DNA of 64,000 nt from Onchocerca volvulus (Eukaryota > Nematoda > Chromadorea > Rhabditida > Onchocercidae): contig HG738137.1 of NCBI GenBank assembly GCA_000499405.2, forward strand, positions 7,750,001 through 7,814,000, in the 5' to 3' direction. The notes beneath the pieces were generated by a model, which worked only from the letters and a program-made list of their open reading frames with translations, was not told the DNA's origin and ran no database searches. This document shows, in pieces, positions 1 to 11,087 of this stretch (position 1 is its first letter; every line of letters starts with the position of its first letter). The position numbers and the translations under genes were made by a program.

Positions 1-1446
1 AGTCTTCATTCTAACTCTTGTGAGCTTGACCTTTGATCACTCCCTGAATCACCTGCACATTTGTATTCATTTTTTGTTGATTTATCTCTCTCTTTCTGTC
101 CAGTTTTTTTTTTGATTTAAAAAAAGTGAATTAGTTTAGTGAAACTTTCGGTTATTACTAAAACAGTTTTCTCGACTTCTCTTTTAACATGAGATATTAA
201 CAAAAAAATGTCATTTCGTTCCTGCATTTGGTTATTAGTTATCCGGAACTGATTAAAAGTTAAAACCAATTTTTGCCGCATTGAGATCAAAAAAAATGAA
301 TTATTCGCTGGGCACTAATAATTGTTTGTTTACGATAGCAATTTGTAATCTGAGAGGAATAATAAAACAAAACCTGTTCTAATTTCTAGATTTAGATTCC
401 TGATCATTTTCTATATCAATTAATATTTATTTCCAATTCTTATGATATTTATTCTCTGAAGTCAATAATTATAAAAATCTTAAGGTATGTTTTATACGTG
501 AGCTTCAGCCTGAAGCTCAATCTTCAATTTACTTTCATGTGTATTGCCTTTATATGCTAAAAGCACTGAATGTTAACTTTTTAGTCATATATTATTTACC
601 TGAATAACTTTATGACTGCTATTTATTTTCTCTTAGTTTCGCAAATTCATTATGATTTTTTCCGATCAAATTTTTTGAATTCTTGAATACGGTTGGAATA
701 AAATTCTAGATGAGTTCCTTGCCCTTGTTTGTTTTTCATCACTAATTTCCTTTAGAATATTTACTCCGTTAAATTTAATTAGATTTGGTAGGCATTATTT
801 AGGTGTATTCTATAATAATGTTACTCGAAGGCAAATTAGCTGATACTTACACTGTTCGAAATAACTAACAGTAGTTGGTGCCAATTAGAACTAATCAAAG
901 AACCATTCATTAATTTATCATATGAATCATTATTGACCGGAGGCTCAAGTAATATTTTTTATACGATACTGTTCAATACAAATATGATTTTTAACCTCTG
1001 TAATAGATGAATTGTTTCATCATTGTAAATGAATGAACTGCGTTTTTAACTTGGATGAAAAATTTCCAAATATTTTATTTATTTCGTAAAAAAAAGCAAT
1101 GATAAGTTTTGTAGATGAAATCTTCCAACTATTTCAGTTAACTGAAATGATCATCAAAAATTAAATTTAATTTCATTTTTCCAGTATTTCTATTTATTTT
1201 CTCTCTCTTATTACTGTTGTTGTATTAATGACTTTTCTAATAATTGTTGTTACTTTTATCGAAGACTCTGAGCAGCACTGAACAAATATAACTATCTGCT
1301 TCGTCAATGAGTGCTTATTAATGGGATAGATATGTTTACTTTCTTAATCCTTTATTTTAGAAATTTCGGCGTGAATATTCATGTTTTCTTATTTGGAAGT
1401 CGTATATTTGAAATTTCAAATTTCGTAAATTACAGAGCAAAGAAGA
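1..1446. other. AT-rich upstream region of the RS-rich gene
   Basis: No coding sequence is supported here. The sequence is AT-rich with short T and A runs. A splice acceptor ending at 1435 lies 11 bases before the ATG at 1447. With no coding exon upstream, it is a candidate spliced-leader trans-splice site or the end of a 5' UTR intron. Confidence 0.5.
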
Positions 1447-2064
1447 ATGGCAAAGTCACCGAAACATCGTTCGACATCCAACAAAAAGTCACCCAGCAAA
1501 AATTCACGGAGTAAAGATTCCAGTTATGCACAAAGTCCACGGAATAAAGATTCCAGTCATGCACGAAGTCAATTGCGGAAAACATCACGTTCCCGTAGTC
1601 GTAGCCGCAGTGTCCATGGTACACCGCGTTCACGTTCCAGTTCTCGCAGTCGAGGCAGTGCGTCAGCGAAAAGAAAGACTAGTTCTCCAATAGCCAAGAA
1701 ACTGGACGATTCAGTAGACGTCTTCAGGAAAATGGACATCAAGAAAATTGTCCCTGTATACCGCACTGCGAAAAATGGCTCGAGTCATAAACTGTTTCCA
1801 TTTTCGGAAAAAGGCTTACGACGACGTAACCTGACAATGCACATGCTACCGATGAATTTGAATAACCTAAAGGTCAAAGGGACAAAGCTTAAGCAACGTC
1901 TTTCCTCTCACTGTAAACGGTGGTCGCGTTACTATGCCATTTTATTGATCCTTGGATTTATCGGCCTGGCAATCTTTTACACTGGATATACTATAGATCA
2001 GTTTGCGAAATATGCTCGTCAACAGATGAATACTTTTACGGCATATGTTCAAAAAAGCGTTTAA
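1447..2064 (+). CDS. RS-rich, single-pass (tail-anchored-like) membrane protein, function unknown
   Basis: This is an intronless 205-residue ORF. Residues 1-80 are a Ser/Arg/Lys-rich tract with SRSRSRSR-type dipeptides around 47-70, and a short internal duplication (SKDSSYAQS / NKDSSHARS) at about 22-41. Residues 100-160 are basic and ordered-looking. One hydrophobic helix lies at about 163-181, followed by a short polar tail. No signal peptide is visible, so the layout is that of a protein with a large basic domain facing cytoplasm or nucleoplasm and a C-terminal anchor. Inner nuclear membrane proteins can look like this, but no LEM domain is present and I cannot name the family. Codon use is good and the composition is richer in GC than the flanks. 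The acceptor ending at 1435 supports the ATG at 1447. A possible poly(A) signal AATAAA is at 2233-2238. Confidence 0.75.
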   Translation: MAKSPKHRSTSNKKSPSKNSRSKDSSYAQSPRNKDSSHARSQLRKTSRSRSRSRSVHGTPRSRSSSRSRGSASAKRKTSSPIAKKLDDSVDVFRKMDIKKIVPVYRTAKNGSSHKLFPFSEKGLRRRNLTMHMLPMNLNNLKVKGTKLKQRLSSHCKRWSRYYAILLILGFIGLAIFYTGYTIDQFAKYARQQMNTFTAYVQKSV

Positions 2065-2251
2065 GGAAGATCTGGTATTACTGATATCTGTAAAAAACTT
2101 GGTAATTCAGCCTAGTTGACAATGAAATTCTTGAAATTATTAATTAAATATATTCCAGACTGGCTCTTCGTTATGTTAAAAATGCAGTAACACAAGATAT
2201 TTTAAAATTTCCTAGTTTTAAGGCATTTTATTAATAAAAAACATTGAATTC

Positions 2252-2360
2252 TATTGGTATGAAAGATTGTTATGTAAGGATCTTTGGTGGTATGAAAGAT
2301 CTTTTAGATCTTATGAAAGATCTTTCATACTAAAGATCTATTGGTATGAAAGATCTTTTA
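2252..2360. repeat. Palindromic repeat cluster built on a TATGAAAGATCTTT unit
   Basis: Four copies of a TATGAAAGAT(C/T) motif occur at about 2257, 2291, 2312 and 2344. One forms a perfect 18-bp palindrome, TATGAAAGATCTTTCATA, at 2312-2329. It lies in the 3' flank of the RS-rich gene, just after its probable poly(A) signal. Confidence 0.85.
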
Positions 2361-3604
2361 TTACAAATTTTTCTTGCTATAAGCTAGAATAAATGGAGTT
2401 ATTTCATTATACCAGTTAGATTCAAAGATTGTTCTTTTCTAGTAGCTATGAAATGTAGTGAAATAATATTCTGTAATTTGGTCTTTTTTTTCTTAATTTC
2501 GAAAAGACAACATAAAAAATATAATGCGCAAAATATGATTATCGATTGATTTGTTGTGATATTTGAATTTATTTGGTTTTTGTGAGTCAGTTCTGGAATC
2601 TTACAATTTTAATACCAGTTTATATTATCTGCTGCTATTTAAGAAATCTGTAATCGTGCTGTAATTTCGGCAATTTTCTTATGATTAATTACTTTTTTGA
2701 AAAATTTTTTAATTCTCATTTTATAATTTTAATTCATTAATATTTGTAATATTCATATGCATTTCAGGGAAGTCTTCATAATTTTTTGTTTTTTCAACTT
2801 GTTTTTCATTCAGGTATCGCTTTACTGTGTTTTTATTCTTTTTGGATTCTTCCAGACGAACCTCAGGGATATGTACAGCTTTTTTGACTTAATTATAAAA
2901 TTTTTTTTAGAATTCAAGTTTTTATTGTAAAACGACTTCTTGTTTCAAATGACCAATCAGTTTGTTGATCAAAATGAAATCAGTTTGTCATGATGCTGTA
3001 TTTTCTTATTTTTATTCTTTTATTTTTCATTATAAATCGGAATATGATTAGTCATGACAAAAAAAAAAAAATCAGGAATGATTTTCCAATAGATTTGTTT
3101 TTCCCATCCTTCTTAATTTAAAAAGTTTTCCTTCCCTTTCCAGTTCTCGAGTTTTGTATTCCTGTGGATGGCTTTTTTGACTCGAACCATTTCTTGTTAT
3201 AAGCATGACTTTTCATTTTATGTCTCCTCGAAGATGTATATTTTCTTTTTTTTTAAAAAATTATTTTCTGTGTTTCGAAAGATTTATTTTAAATTTCAGG
3301 TTATTGTCAGTCGAATGGTTAATGCCTCAATGTGTACATAGTCACACTGAAAAAAATCATTGTCCGACTGTGATTTTCTTCAGTCAATTTTTTTTTTTTT
3401 GAATCTTTTTTTTGTATTTGGATTTTTCAAATTCAGGTCTGATCAACCGAACTGGAAGCGATAGTCGTCAGTAGCTTCTCTATCGAGCTTGTTATTAAAA
3501 ATCTTTTAAAAATCTGAAAGTTTTTCGAAAAAAAAAAATGAGCATGAAATTTTCTTTGTTCCATTACATCCATATCTTAAGAAATCTTAGATATTGGAAA
3601 TAAA

Positions 3605-3691
3605 ATGGGTGATGCCATGCTTGTTAAAAAGAGACCTGTTTCAATCGATGAAATAAATGCTTTAATGCCACCAATAACTGATCCTTTGTGA
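3605..3691 (+). other. Possible small ORF or terminal exon
   Basis: A 28-residue reading frame starts MGDAMLVKKRPVSID and ends before TGA at 3689-3691. Its codon use looks coding compared with the flanks. The frame stays open upstream to candidate acceptors at about 3582 (CTTAAG) and 3591 (TCTTAG), so it could be a last exon of an unidentified gene. No partner exon was found with a matching phase. The function is unknown. Confidence 0.2.
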
Positions 3692-3755
3692 GGGAAGCAA
3701 CCTGTGAAATATCATTCTTTGATGTGCCATCGCGCTCATTTTCACCCTTCGGTCG

Positions 3756-3803
3756 CTGTCTCAATTTAATAATCATTTTCTGTCTCAATTTAATAATCAT
3801 TTT
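3756..3803. repeat. Perfect 24-bp tandem duplication
   Basis: Two adjacent copies of a unit beginning CTGTCTCAATTTAATAATC occupy 3756-3779 and 3780-3803. Confidence 0.9.
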
Positions 3804-5410
3804 TTACGTAAAAACTAAATTTTTTGTTGGGATATCTTCGCAATTAAAGAGTTCATTAATGTACATTGGTGACAGTCTTTTTTCAGTTTTTTTTTAATAT
3901 TTCTCGAAAATATGTTACCTAACATCGGCTAAATCGGCATTCATGTTTTTATGGCTTTCACGCAAATCTCCTGTTGTGTATATAATATACTGTCGATTTT
4001 TTTTACTACTTTTTCTAAAGGCGTTCTTTGGTGCTTTAATGGCATTTAATCATTTATTTCTGTTTCTTTTTTTTTCTTTTCTTTTTTTTCAGTAAAGCTT
4101 TATAATTGTAAAAAAGTCGGACGACCTACCTCGCCGCATTAATGCGATATGATGTATATAGTACTTTTTACTTTTTCCTTAACAGATTTTACCTAATTTT
4201 TTTTCTTTTTTTTTTTTTTTAATGAAATCGAATTCCTTTTTATTACATTCCTAATTCATTCATTTTATTGTATAATGTTTGTATTAAGGAATAAACTTTC
4301 AATCAGTATTTTATTTCATATTACACTGAAAAGATTACTCCAAAAGGCAAACAGAAGGATCAACAGAAATTTCAGTGTTCAAAATTTTTTAAAAAAGTTA
4401 CCTCTTACAATACACTATCTACAGAATCTTTAAATTCTGTCCGTGTACTTGAAAAATCGATTTGATTTAATTAACTAATTTATTTAAATAGCCAAATTTC
4501 ACAAGATATATACAGCCTTAGTTCTTATAATTTTAATACTACGATATTTTTCTGCGCGAAAGCACGGTGTTATTGTATTAAGATTGGTAAGAAACATAAT
4601 CGATCTTCTATTATTACTGTACTATAATGAAATATTATAGTTGATAATAGCAGAAATGGCAATGGTTGAAAACGTTTTTCAAAAAATTGATCGTAAAAAT
4701 TGACTTCTTTCTTCTCTAATTATCCACGTCATTCTACAACATGTAAGTTTTGTGCAAGCAAAACTATTCATCAGTCATAATCAATCCTGAAATTGGATCA
4801 TGAATAAAGGTCAAAAACTATATGCTTGGATAGATATTTTGTTGTTATTCAGATCGATTATCGTATGGCTAATTTAAATAAACATAGAAAAAATTTATAA
4901 ATTCAAATTTGATTACAGATTAATAGTAAGAAAAGACAGTAAAATGTAAATTAAATTGGAAAGGGAAAAATTAACAATTAATTGAAAGGTGTGCGTGATG
5001 TTGTCAGAAAAGTATTCATTCTAGATAAATCGTATTTCAATTTCTGCAAAACAACTCCATCTGTTGGCAATGAATATAAAAAAAAAAGAAAAAAAAAATC
5101 ATATACGGTAATTAAATTTCTTCTATTGTTTTCTTCATTAGATCTTCATATGAGTATATTATTAAACCTATAATATTAAATATTTTAAATCTCTGAAAAA
5201 TTCGTCAAAATTATTCAACAATATATAGTCTAAATAAGAGTTAAAATTAGTTTAGATACAAAATTAGAAAAATTTTTTGAAGTTCAGTACTCAAGATTAC
5301 AGGATGTTAAGAGAGAGAGATAATATATAAACAGATAGATATAGCGATAATTGAATAAAATCCAATCTGGATCGTTCAATGAGTATTGCTGTAATGGTAG
5401 TTGTCAGTAG

Positions 5411-5570
5411 ATGATATGATTGAATTCCAAATTACAGTAACAGAAAGTTGAAATTTTAAATAAATTGAACTAAACGTTGAATTAAAGTTGAAACTTTTAA
5501 TAGGTCAGATGGACGGATGAAATGATTGAATTCCAAAATTACAATAACAGATGGAAGCTGAAACTTTAAT
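5411..5570. repeat. Diverged direct repeat of about 50 bp
   Basis: The segments at 5411-5460 and 5518-5570 share ATGATTGAATTCCAA, followed by an A-rich TTACARTAACAGA stretch and then GTTGAAATTT / GCTGAAACTTT. The period is about 105 bp, with a third partial trace (GTTGAAACTTTTAATAG) between them. Confidence 0.75.
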
Positions 5571-7746
5571 AGATTAATGACCAGCTTGGATAAAACAAAC
5601 GTCAGTTTGTTCATACATCACTTCTAGACTTCTTTTATATCATTTCTAGGCTCCATTTTTGATTTGCATCCCCCAATTAAAGAATCCAACTGAAAAAAAT
5701 ACAATCAAATGATATTTAAAGATTAGAAAGAAACAAGAAAACAAAATTAGTGGCTATATAATTCCCGAAAATGATGTTTACTTTAAGATTAACTTAACAT
5801 ATTGAAAAATAAACAAGAATAGATATATTGGTGAAAAGTATTGAAAACATCAACAATAGTTCAGACTTTGAGCTTATAATATTTCATAGGATATTTGCCA
5901 TATGAGCAGTTTGATATTGAGTCTAGGATTGCGTACAGCGTTCTTCTTGTAAACAGAAAAGCATTTAATCCTAAAAATATGCTTTTTCCTCATTTATTAA
6001 CAAAAAATGCCAGAAACATAAAATCACTTACCTGGCTTGTTTCACTTATCAAAAACAGATTATAAATTTGATTTCAGCATTTGAAATATCGTAGAAATAT
6101 AAAATCAGGCCAATGAAAATGACTGGTAGAATTATATTTAGTTTTTTGAATTAATCAGGCTTTAAAAGCGAATATGCTCAAAAGATTAAGAATAGCCTTC
6201 GATTAAATTCACTGGAACAATGAATTTCTTAAAAAAAAAAAAAAAAAAATGGTTGAAAAGTGGGCTAGATGATAGGTGAAAGGTCAGCAGCAACTAACAC
6301 TCAGGCCGGGACGAGTGCAATATCGCCAAATAGTGCACTTCTGTCTGAATAGTGCAAACGACTCGACCTGACTGATTAGTGCAGTATTGGTCATCTACGA
6401 CCGATTATGATAGAATGGACAATTTTGAAGAAAAAAAAAAAGATATTTTGAGAAATGAACGATTAATGAGAAAAATCACGTAAGCAAACCATCAATCGAT
6501 GACGCCATTCGGATTCACGAAAGATTCTACGTTAGCAGCAATAACTGCATGCCATTGAACATGCAGCGATGCACGAAGAAAACCCACTGGGATTCTTGAT
6601 TATTCAGGAATTTTGCCACAACTTTAAATGGATTTAAATACTAGAAGCATAAAACTACGTTCAAATTGGCCTAACATCGTTGAATAACAGAAAGCAGCCA
6701 ATTGTTTACATCTCTGTTTAAAAATGTCTAACTACTCTTTTCCATCAACACTAATCACAAATTTGGGATATTAAAATGATTCATTTTCATCAATTTCTCC
6801 CTAAACTTATTGAGAAGTTTGAAAGTTGTAGAAAACTAGTCAGAATTTTTGCCAGATTTTTTTTTTCTTAAAAGACAAACAGAAGGATCATGATAAAAGG
6901 CATCTGAAAGATTAGCCAAGTCAAATTTTTTGAATCTTATTGCTTTTGATCTTTCCAAAAGTACAGCATCGAGAACGTTAAATGTACTTTTATTCAAATA
7001 CAATTTTGAAAATTTCCCACTGGAAAATTACCGAAAAGTTCCATATTTGAATATTCTGCATTTCGATTCCCAAAGATTCAAATAACTGGCAAAGGGTTAG
7101 GATGAAATAGTTGTTTTGGACTAATTTATGCATTAGTTCGAAGTATTGATTTTAGTTTATGAGTACATGTGAGGCATGTTTCTAGACTTTATACATCTCA
7201 TTTCAGCTTTCACTCTTTTGTATTCCTTCACATGTTATTATTCAAATGGAATAAAATGATACTTGAGTTTCTTGCATTATCTAATCTACTATAGACTAAA
7301 TGTCTTTGTCTGGCCTAGCCTAGCAAGCCTAGTAATATTTCTAAAAATGGAAGGTCAAAGTATCTTCTTTATGAGCTCAAAATTTCACTTCCCACCGTTC
7401 TATATACTTCTCGTAAATGTATTCATCACCAGGTAAGGATAGGAAGCCATGAAATCCCAACAAGAAGTTGTTCCCTATAGGTTAGGAGTTATCATAACAA
7501 AGTTACTTATAGTAAGGTGTCATGAAAAGGTAAACAAATAATATCATGCATTTAACTGAAGTAATATAATTACTTGCAGTAATATAATTTTTATGGCCTT
7601 CATGTTGCATAATAGTAGTAATGGCTTAAGTTGAGTGAATTTTTGATTGCAGAAAAATGGGAAAAATGAGAGATAATTCGGTTAAAAGTTGATTTTATCA
7701 AAAGAAAAAAAAAAAGAAAAAAAAAAAGGAAAAAATTAGGTAAAGT

Positions 7747-7984
7747 TGGATGGATGGATGGATGGATGGAAAAGTAGGACATGGGCGATGAAGCGATGAT
7801 GGTACTGATGGATGGCTTTAATGGTGTGACTTCTAGTTGTTTGCTGGTGCAATGACATTGGGATCGTCTGATGACGCCCATAAGTATGGCTTGCCTCGGG
7901 TTGCCGCGGGCTACATCAACCCGCGGGTGGATGGATGGATGGATGGATGGATGGATGGATGGACCGATCGACCGACCGATCGGT
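7747..7984. repeat. GGAT/TGGA tetranucleotide arrays with adjacent GC-rich hairpins
   Basis: TGGA repeats at 7747-7770 and GGAT repeats at 7928-7962 give a spurious Ser-Ile-His-Pro ORF on the minus strand. Between and beside them are two GC-rich inverted repeats: CCGCGGG (7904-7910) with CCCGCGG (7920-7926), and ACCGATCG (7963-7970) with CGATCGGT (7977-7984). Confidence 0.85.
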
Positions 7985-8031
7985 TTCCTACCCATCCTAT
8001 CTCGTCCAATGTAATGTAGTCAAATAAGGTA

Positions 8032-9125
8032 CTTCTACTACTACTACTACTACCTTTATGGGGAGGAGGGAGGAGGATGAAATCGCCTTCGGCACGTCCG
8101 GTCTTGCCGAAATGACGGAGAAATGTGGATGGATGGGTTGAGTGGACAGAATTTCAAAACTATTCGAAAGAATCATGTGAAAAATTTTGATGAAGCTTTT
8201 TGAAGATGAATTTTTGAAGAAGAGCTAACAATATATCAGGGAAGAATTTTTAGAAAGAATATAGATGAAATAAATAGCAGAGAGATAGATTATGTAATTA
8301 ACAGAAAATAGCAGCAGAGTATCAACTACGACGAGTTGATGACAACAATTTGGTGACAATAATAAATTGACAATAATGTTGATAATAATGATCATAATTG
8401 ATGATTGGATAAGAGGAGACAAAAGTGTCATCAAGAATTGGAGACAAGAAAGGAGGAAAAGGAGGAGGAAAAGAGGGAGGAAGAGGAGGAAAAAGAGGAG
8501 GTAGCAGTAGCACCGGTTATGTAAAATAACATTGGCAAGAGCTACCACTTACTTGCGATCATCATCATCATCATCATTACCAAACATCGGCAATAGCAGC
8601 AGCTTCTTTAAATAACAATAACAAACAACACACGACTTGTTCCCATCATTCCTTCATCAGTTCAGTTCGGAAAGTTTTGATCAGAAATGTGAGGAGAAGA
8701 GACGGTTGATTGGAAGGGGAAAAAGACAGGTGCAAAGAACAACCGCACTGCTACCGCCACCGCTACCAACCGTAGCACCGTCAAGCATTCATTGTACTTC
8801 CTTCCCATAATAACACACCTTGTCTACAATTTACCCGAATGGAATGGCATGGCATGGAATGGCATGGAAGAGCACTTATCATCCAATATTTTCATCAGAG
8901 AAACCTGAATTATCGCGCTATTACTAACACCAATTAATGTCTTAGAAAAACAAAAAATTGGGTAAGGTAGCGATGATGATGACTGATGATAATAGATAAT
9001 GAAAATGACGACGATTGAGTAATGAAGATAATGATAATAAATTATGATAATCATAATGATGATAATCGATTGCTATTATTGCTGCTGCTGATGATGATGA
9101 TGATGATAATGATGATGATAATTGA
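8032..9125. repeat. Cluster of trinucleotide microsatellites
   Basis: CTA repeats at 8035-8053, a GGA-rich purine strand at about 8445-8510, ATC repeats at about 8558-8578 and GAT/TGA repeats at about 9085-9120. The long ORFs across this interval are low-complexity artefacts of these repeats. Confidence 0.8.
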
Positions 9126-9916
9126 CGATAGTCATGACAATCATATTCATTTTAAATGTTGATAAACTTCTTCGTGGGTGTAGCTAAGAATTATTTATCG
9201 TCATTTCGAATATCTTGTTTTTTTTTTTCTGTTTTGAAAATTTTACAGTTTCCCTCCAGCTATGCCAAAATTCATAACATTCGATACATTATTTGAGTGG
9301 GAAATTCATTGCCTCTCCTCATTCATCTATCGCAAATAATTGAAGAAATATTTCCATAGTGATAACGATTGTTAGGCATTCTCATTTGTAACATTACTAT
9401 TATCACTACTACGACTACTACTATCACTTCACTACTACTGTTGATATGTTGCTATAGTTTTAAATGTATATCATTAAAGGTCAATACTATCACTAGCATA
9501 TCCTATTCATATCCTATCAGCTAATTATCACAAATCAAAATAGAAAATGTCATATATAAATGATGCTCCATTATCATTGTTTAATCACATAATTCACCCA
9601 ACAATTTTATGATTATCGCAATTGTCAATAAATAAAGCATCTTTCCTCTTTCATGCTATTATTTTCATTTGCTGCTAAGCAAACTTCTATTAAAGAAATT
9701 TTAGCAAGTTTCAATTGATAACAGCCATCTTGGAATATTATCTTCCGTGTATCAATTCCTTTAATTATAAATTTTGAAATTAGAGATCAGATTACAATAT
9801 ATTAGTTTACAAGAGATTTTTAAAGACCATATGAAATTTCCACATGCAAAAAATTAAAAAAAAAAAGAAAGAATTAGATCCCAAGATTGCTGACTTTACA
9901 ATGAAAACTTCCTTAC

Positions 9917-10431
9917 CCAACATTGCTGCCACTGTTTGGCGAATATACCGGAAGGATAGCCTTTCTGCAATTCTAGTTTCCAGTTTTCTTAAAAATTAAT
10001 CATCCGAACAAAAAAAAAGAAAACTAGAAAAACAAGCTTCACCGCATTTTAGTAAGACTCACAGAATGGCTAAAAATTCTTCTTTCATGTGTCATTTCTA
10101 TCCCAAGAGAAAATTCTTTTCCTTTCTTTCTTTTCAGCGATACTGTTTTTAACAAAATGAAAAAAGAAAAAAAAAATGAAAAAATAGAAACAACACTACG
10201 AAAAAATTCCCAATCTTTTTCAAAGTATTCGTTAATTAGATAATCAAATCTTTGAGCCGCATAATAATCTTCCACACATCACTCATCATATGAGCTTTTA
10301 CCTTTGATGATATCACTGATGCCAGAGACGATATTACTTATTAGCGAGTCACTTTCAGCATTAATGTTATTCCAATCTTTCTCTGGTATTATATGAAAGC
10401 TGTGATTAACAAGAAATTCGGACTCTCCGGA
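9917..10431 (-). other. Two candidate exons of an unidentified minus-strand gene
   Basis: On the minus strand, an open segment at about 10431-10302 reads SGESEFLVNHSFH and on to SNIVSGISDIIK, ending at a GTAAAA donor in phase 1. A 48-base segment at 9964-9917 is bounded by a TTGCAG acceptor and a GTAAGG donor. Joined in phase 1 it reads on as ERLSFRYIRQTVAAMLG. Both look coding, but no start, no stop and no family could be recognised, and no further exon was found to the left. If the first segment is read through its donor, the frame meets an in-frame TGA and then stays open again (EDYYAAQRFDYLINEY), so a decayed gene is also possible. Confidence 0.25.
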
Positions 10432-11087
10432 CTTAATTCATATATTAAATAAAAGCATTGCTCCGTTCATTACTAGCAGAAATGAAAAGATCAAAGTAGA
10501 AAAATAAATGAAGCTCACAAGATATTCTCTAAAAATTTGCAAAACTTATTCTTCATGTGAAAGCTTAAAAGGAACTTGCGATTTTTTTTTTTTTTTTTTT
10601 TTAAGCACTCAGCGTAAAATCGTTGTAGACGAAAATGTTTTGATGAGCGAAATGTTTCAGTGTTATACTCAATTTTATTTACTAAAACATATCAAGGTAA
10701 AGCGAATTTCAATTAATTCAATTTGAATCATCGTATTGCAGTTAACTAAAACTGACATTAACGTCGAAATATTTTTGACATAAAAGAATTGCGTATACAA
10801 TGATATGTACGCACTAAAATAACTTTTGAAAATATGATTATGATCATCGTTTAGCTCATGCTTTTACTGATAATCACTTATAAGTAATACAACAACAGAC
10901 ATTGAAATTATATGCAATATCTTTCCGCTGTAAATCATATTAAGGGATCATGAGGAAATTCATTTTATTTTACGAGAAATTTATATTATGAAAATCAACC
11001 TTTTTCACTTTTGATGGATCTCATATTTATTTAACGTAAATATTTCAGAGCTATAATGCTTTAAAAAAATAATGTATCAGTAATGCA

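Larger units (their letters stand above)
2065..9916. other. Long non-coding stretch with simple repeats
   Basis: No gene can be supported with confidence. The stretch holds a GATC-centred palindromic repeat cluster (2252-2360), a 24-bp duplication (3756-3803), a degenerate duplication (5411-5570), poly-A runs, GGAT/TGGA arrays (7747-7962), a CTA array, GAT arrays near 8565 and 9088, and a purine-rich strand at 8445-8510. One weak exon-like island lies near 3590-3691. Most ORFs here come from microsatellites. Confidence 0.6.

Noticed and set aside
7600..7995. 131-codon minus-strand ORF rich in Ser-Ile-His-Pro
   Set aside because: It is produced by the GGAT/TGGA arrays and ends in poly-Phe from an A-run; no splice or start context.
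8225..8548. Hydrophobic Leu/Phe/Pro-rich minus-strand ORFs
   Set aside because: They are the complement of a GGA-rich purine strand and GAT-type repeats, not membrane proteins.
10257..10290. In-frame TGA as a selenocysteine codon
   Set aside because: No conserved selenoprotein motif is seen around it, and a consensus donor lies just upstream, so intron sequence or decay explains it better.
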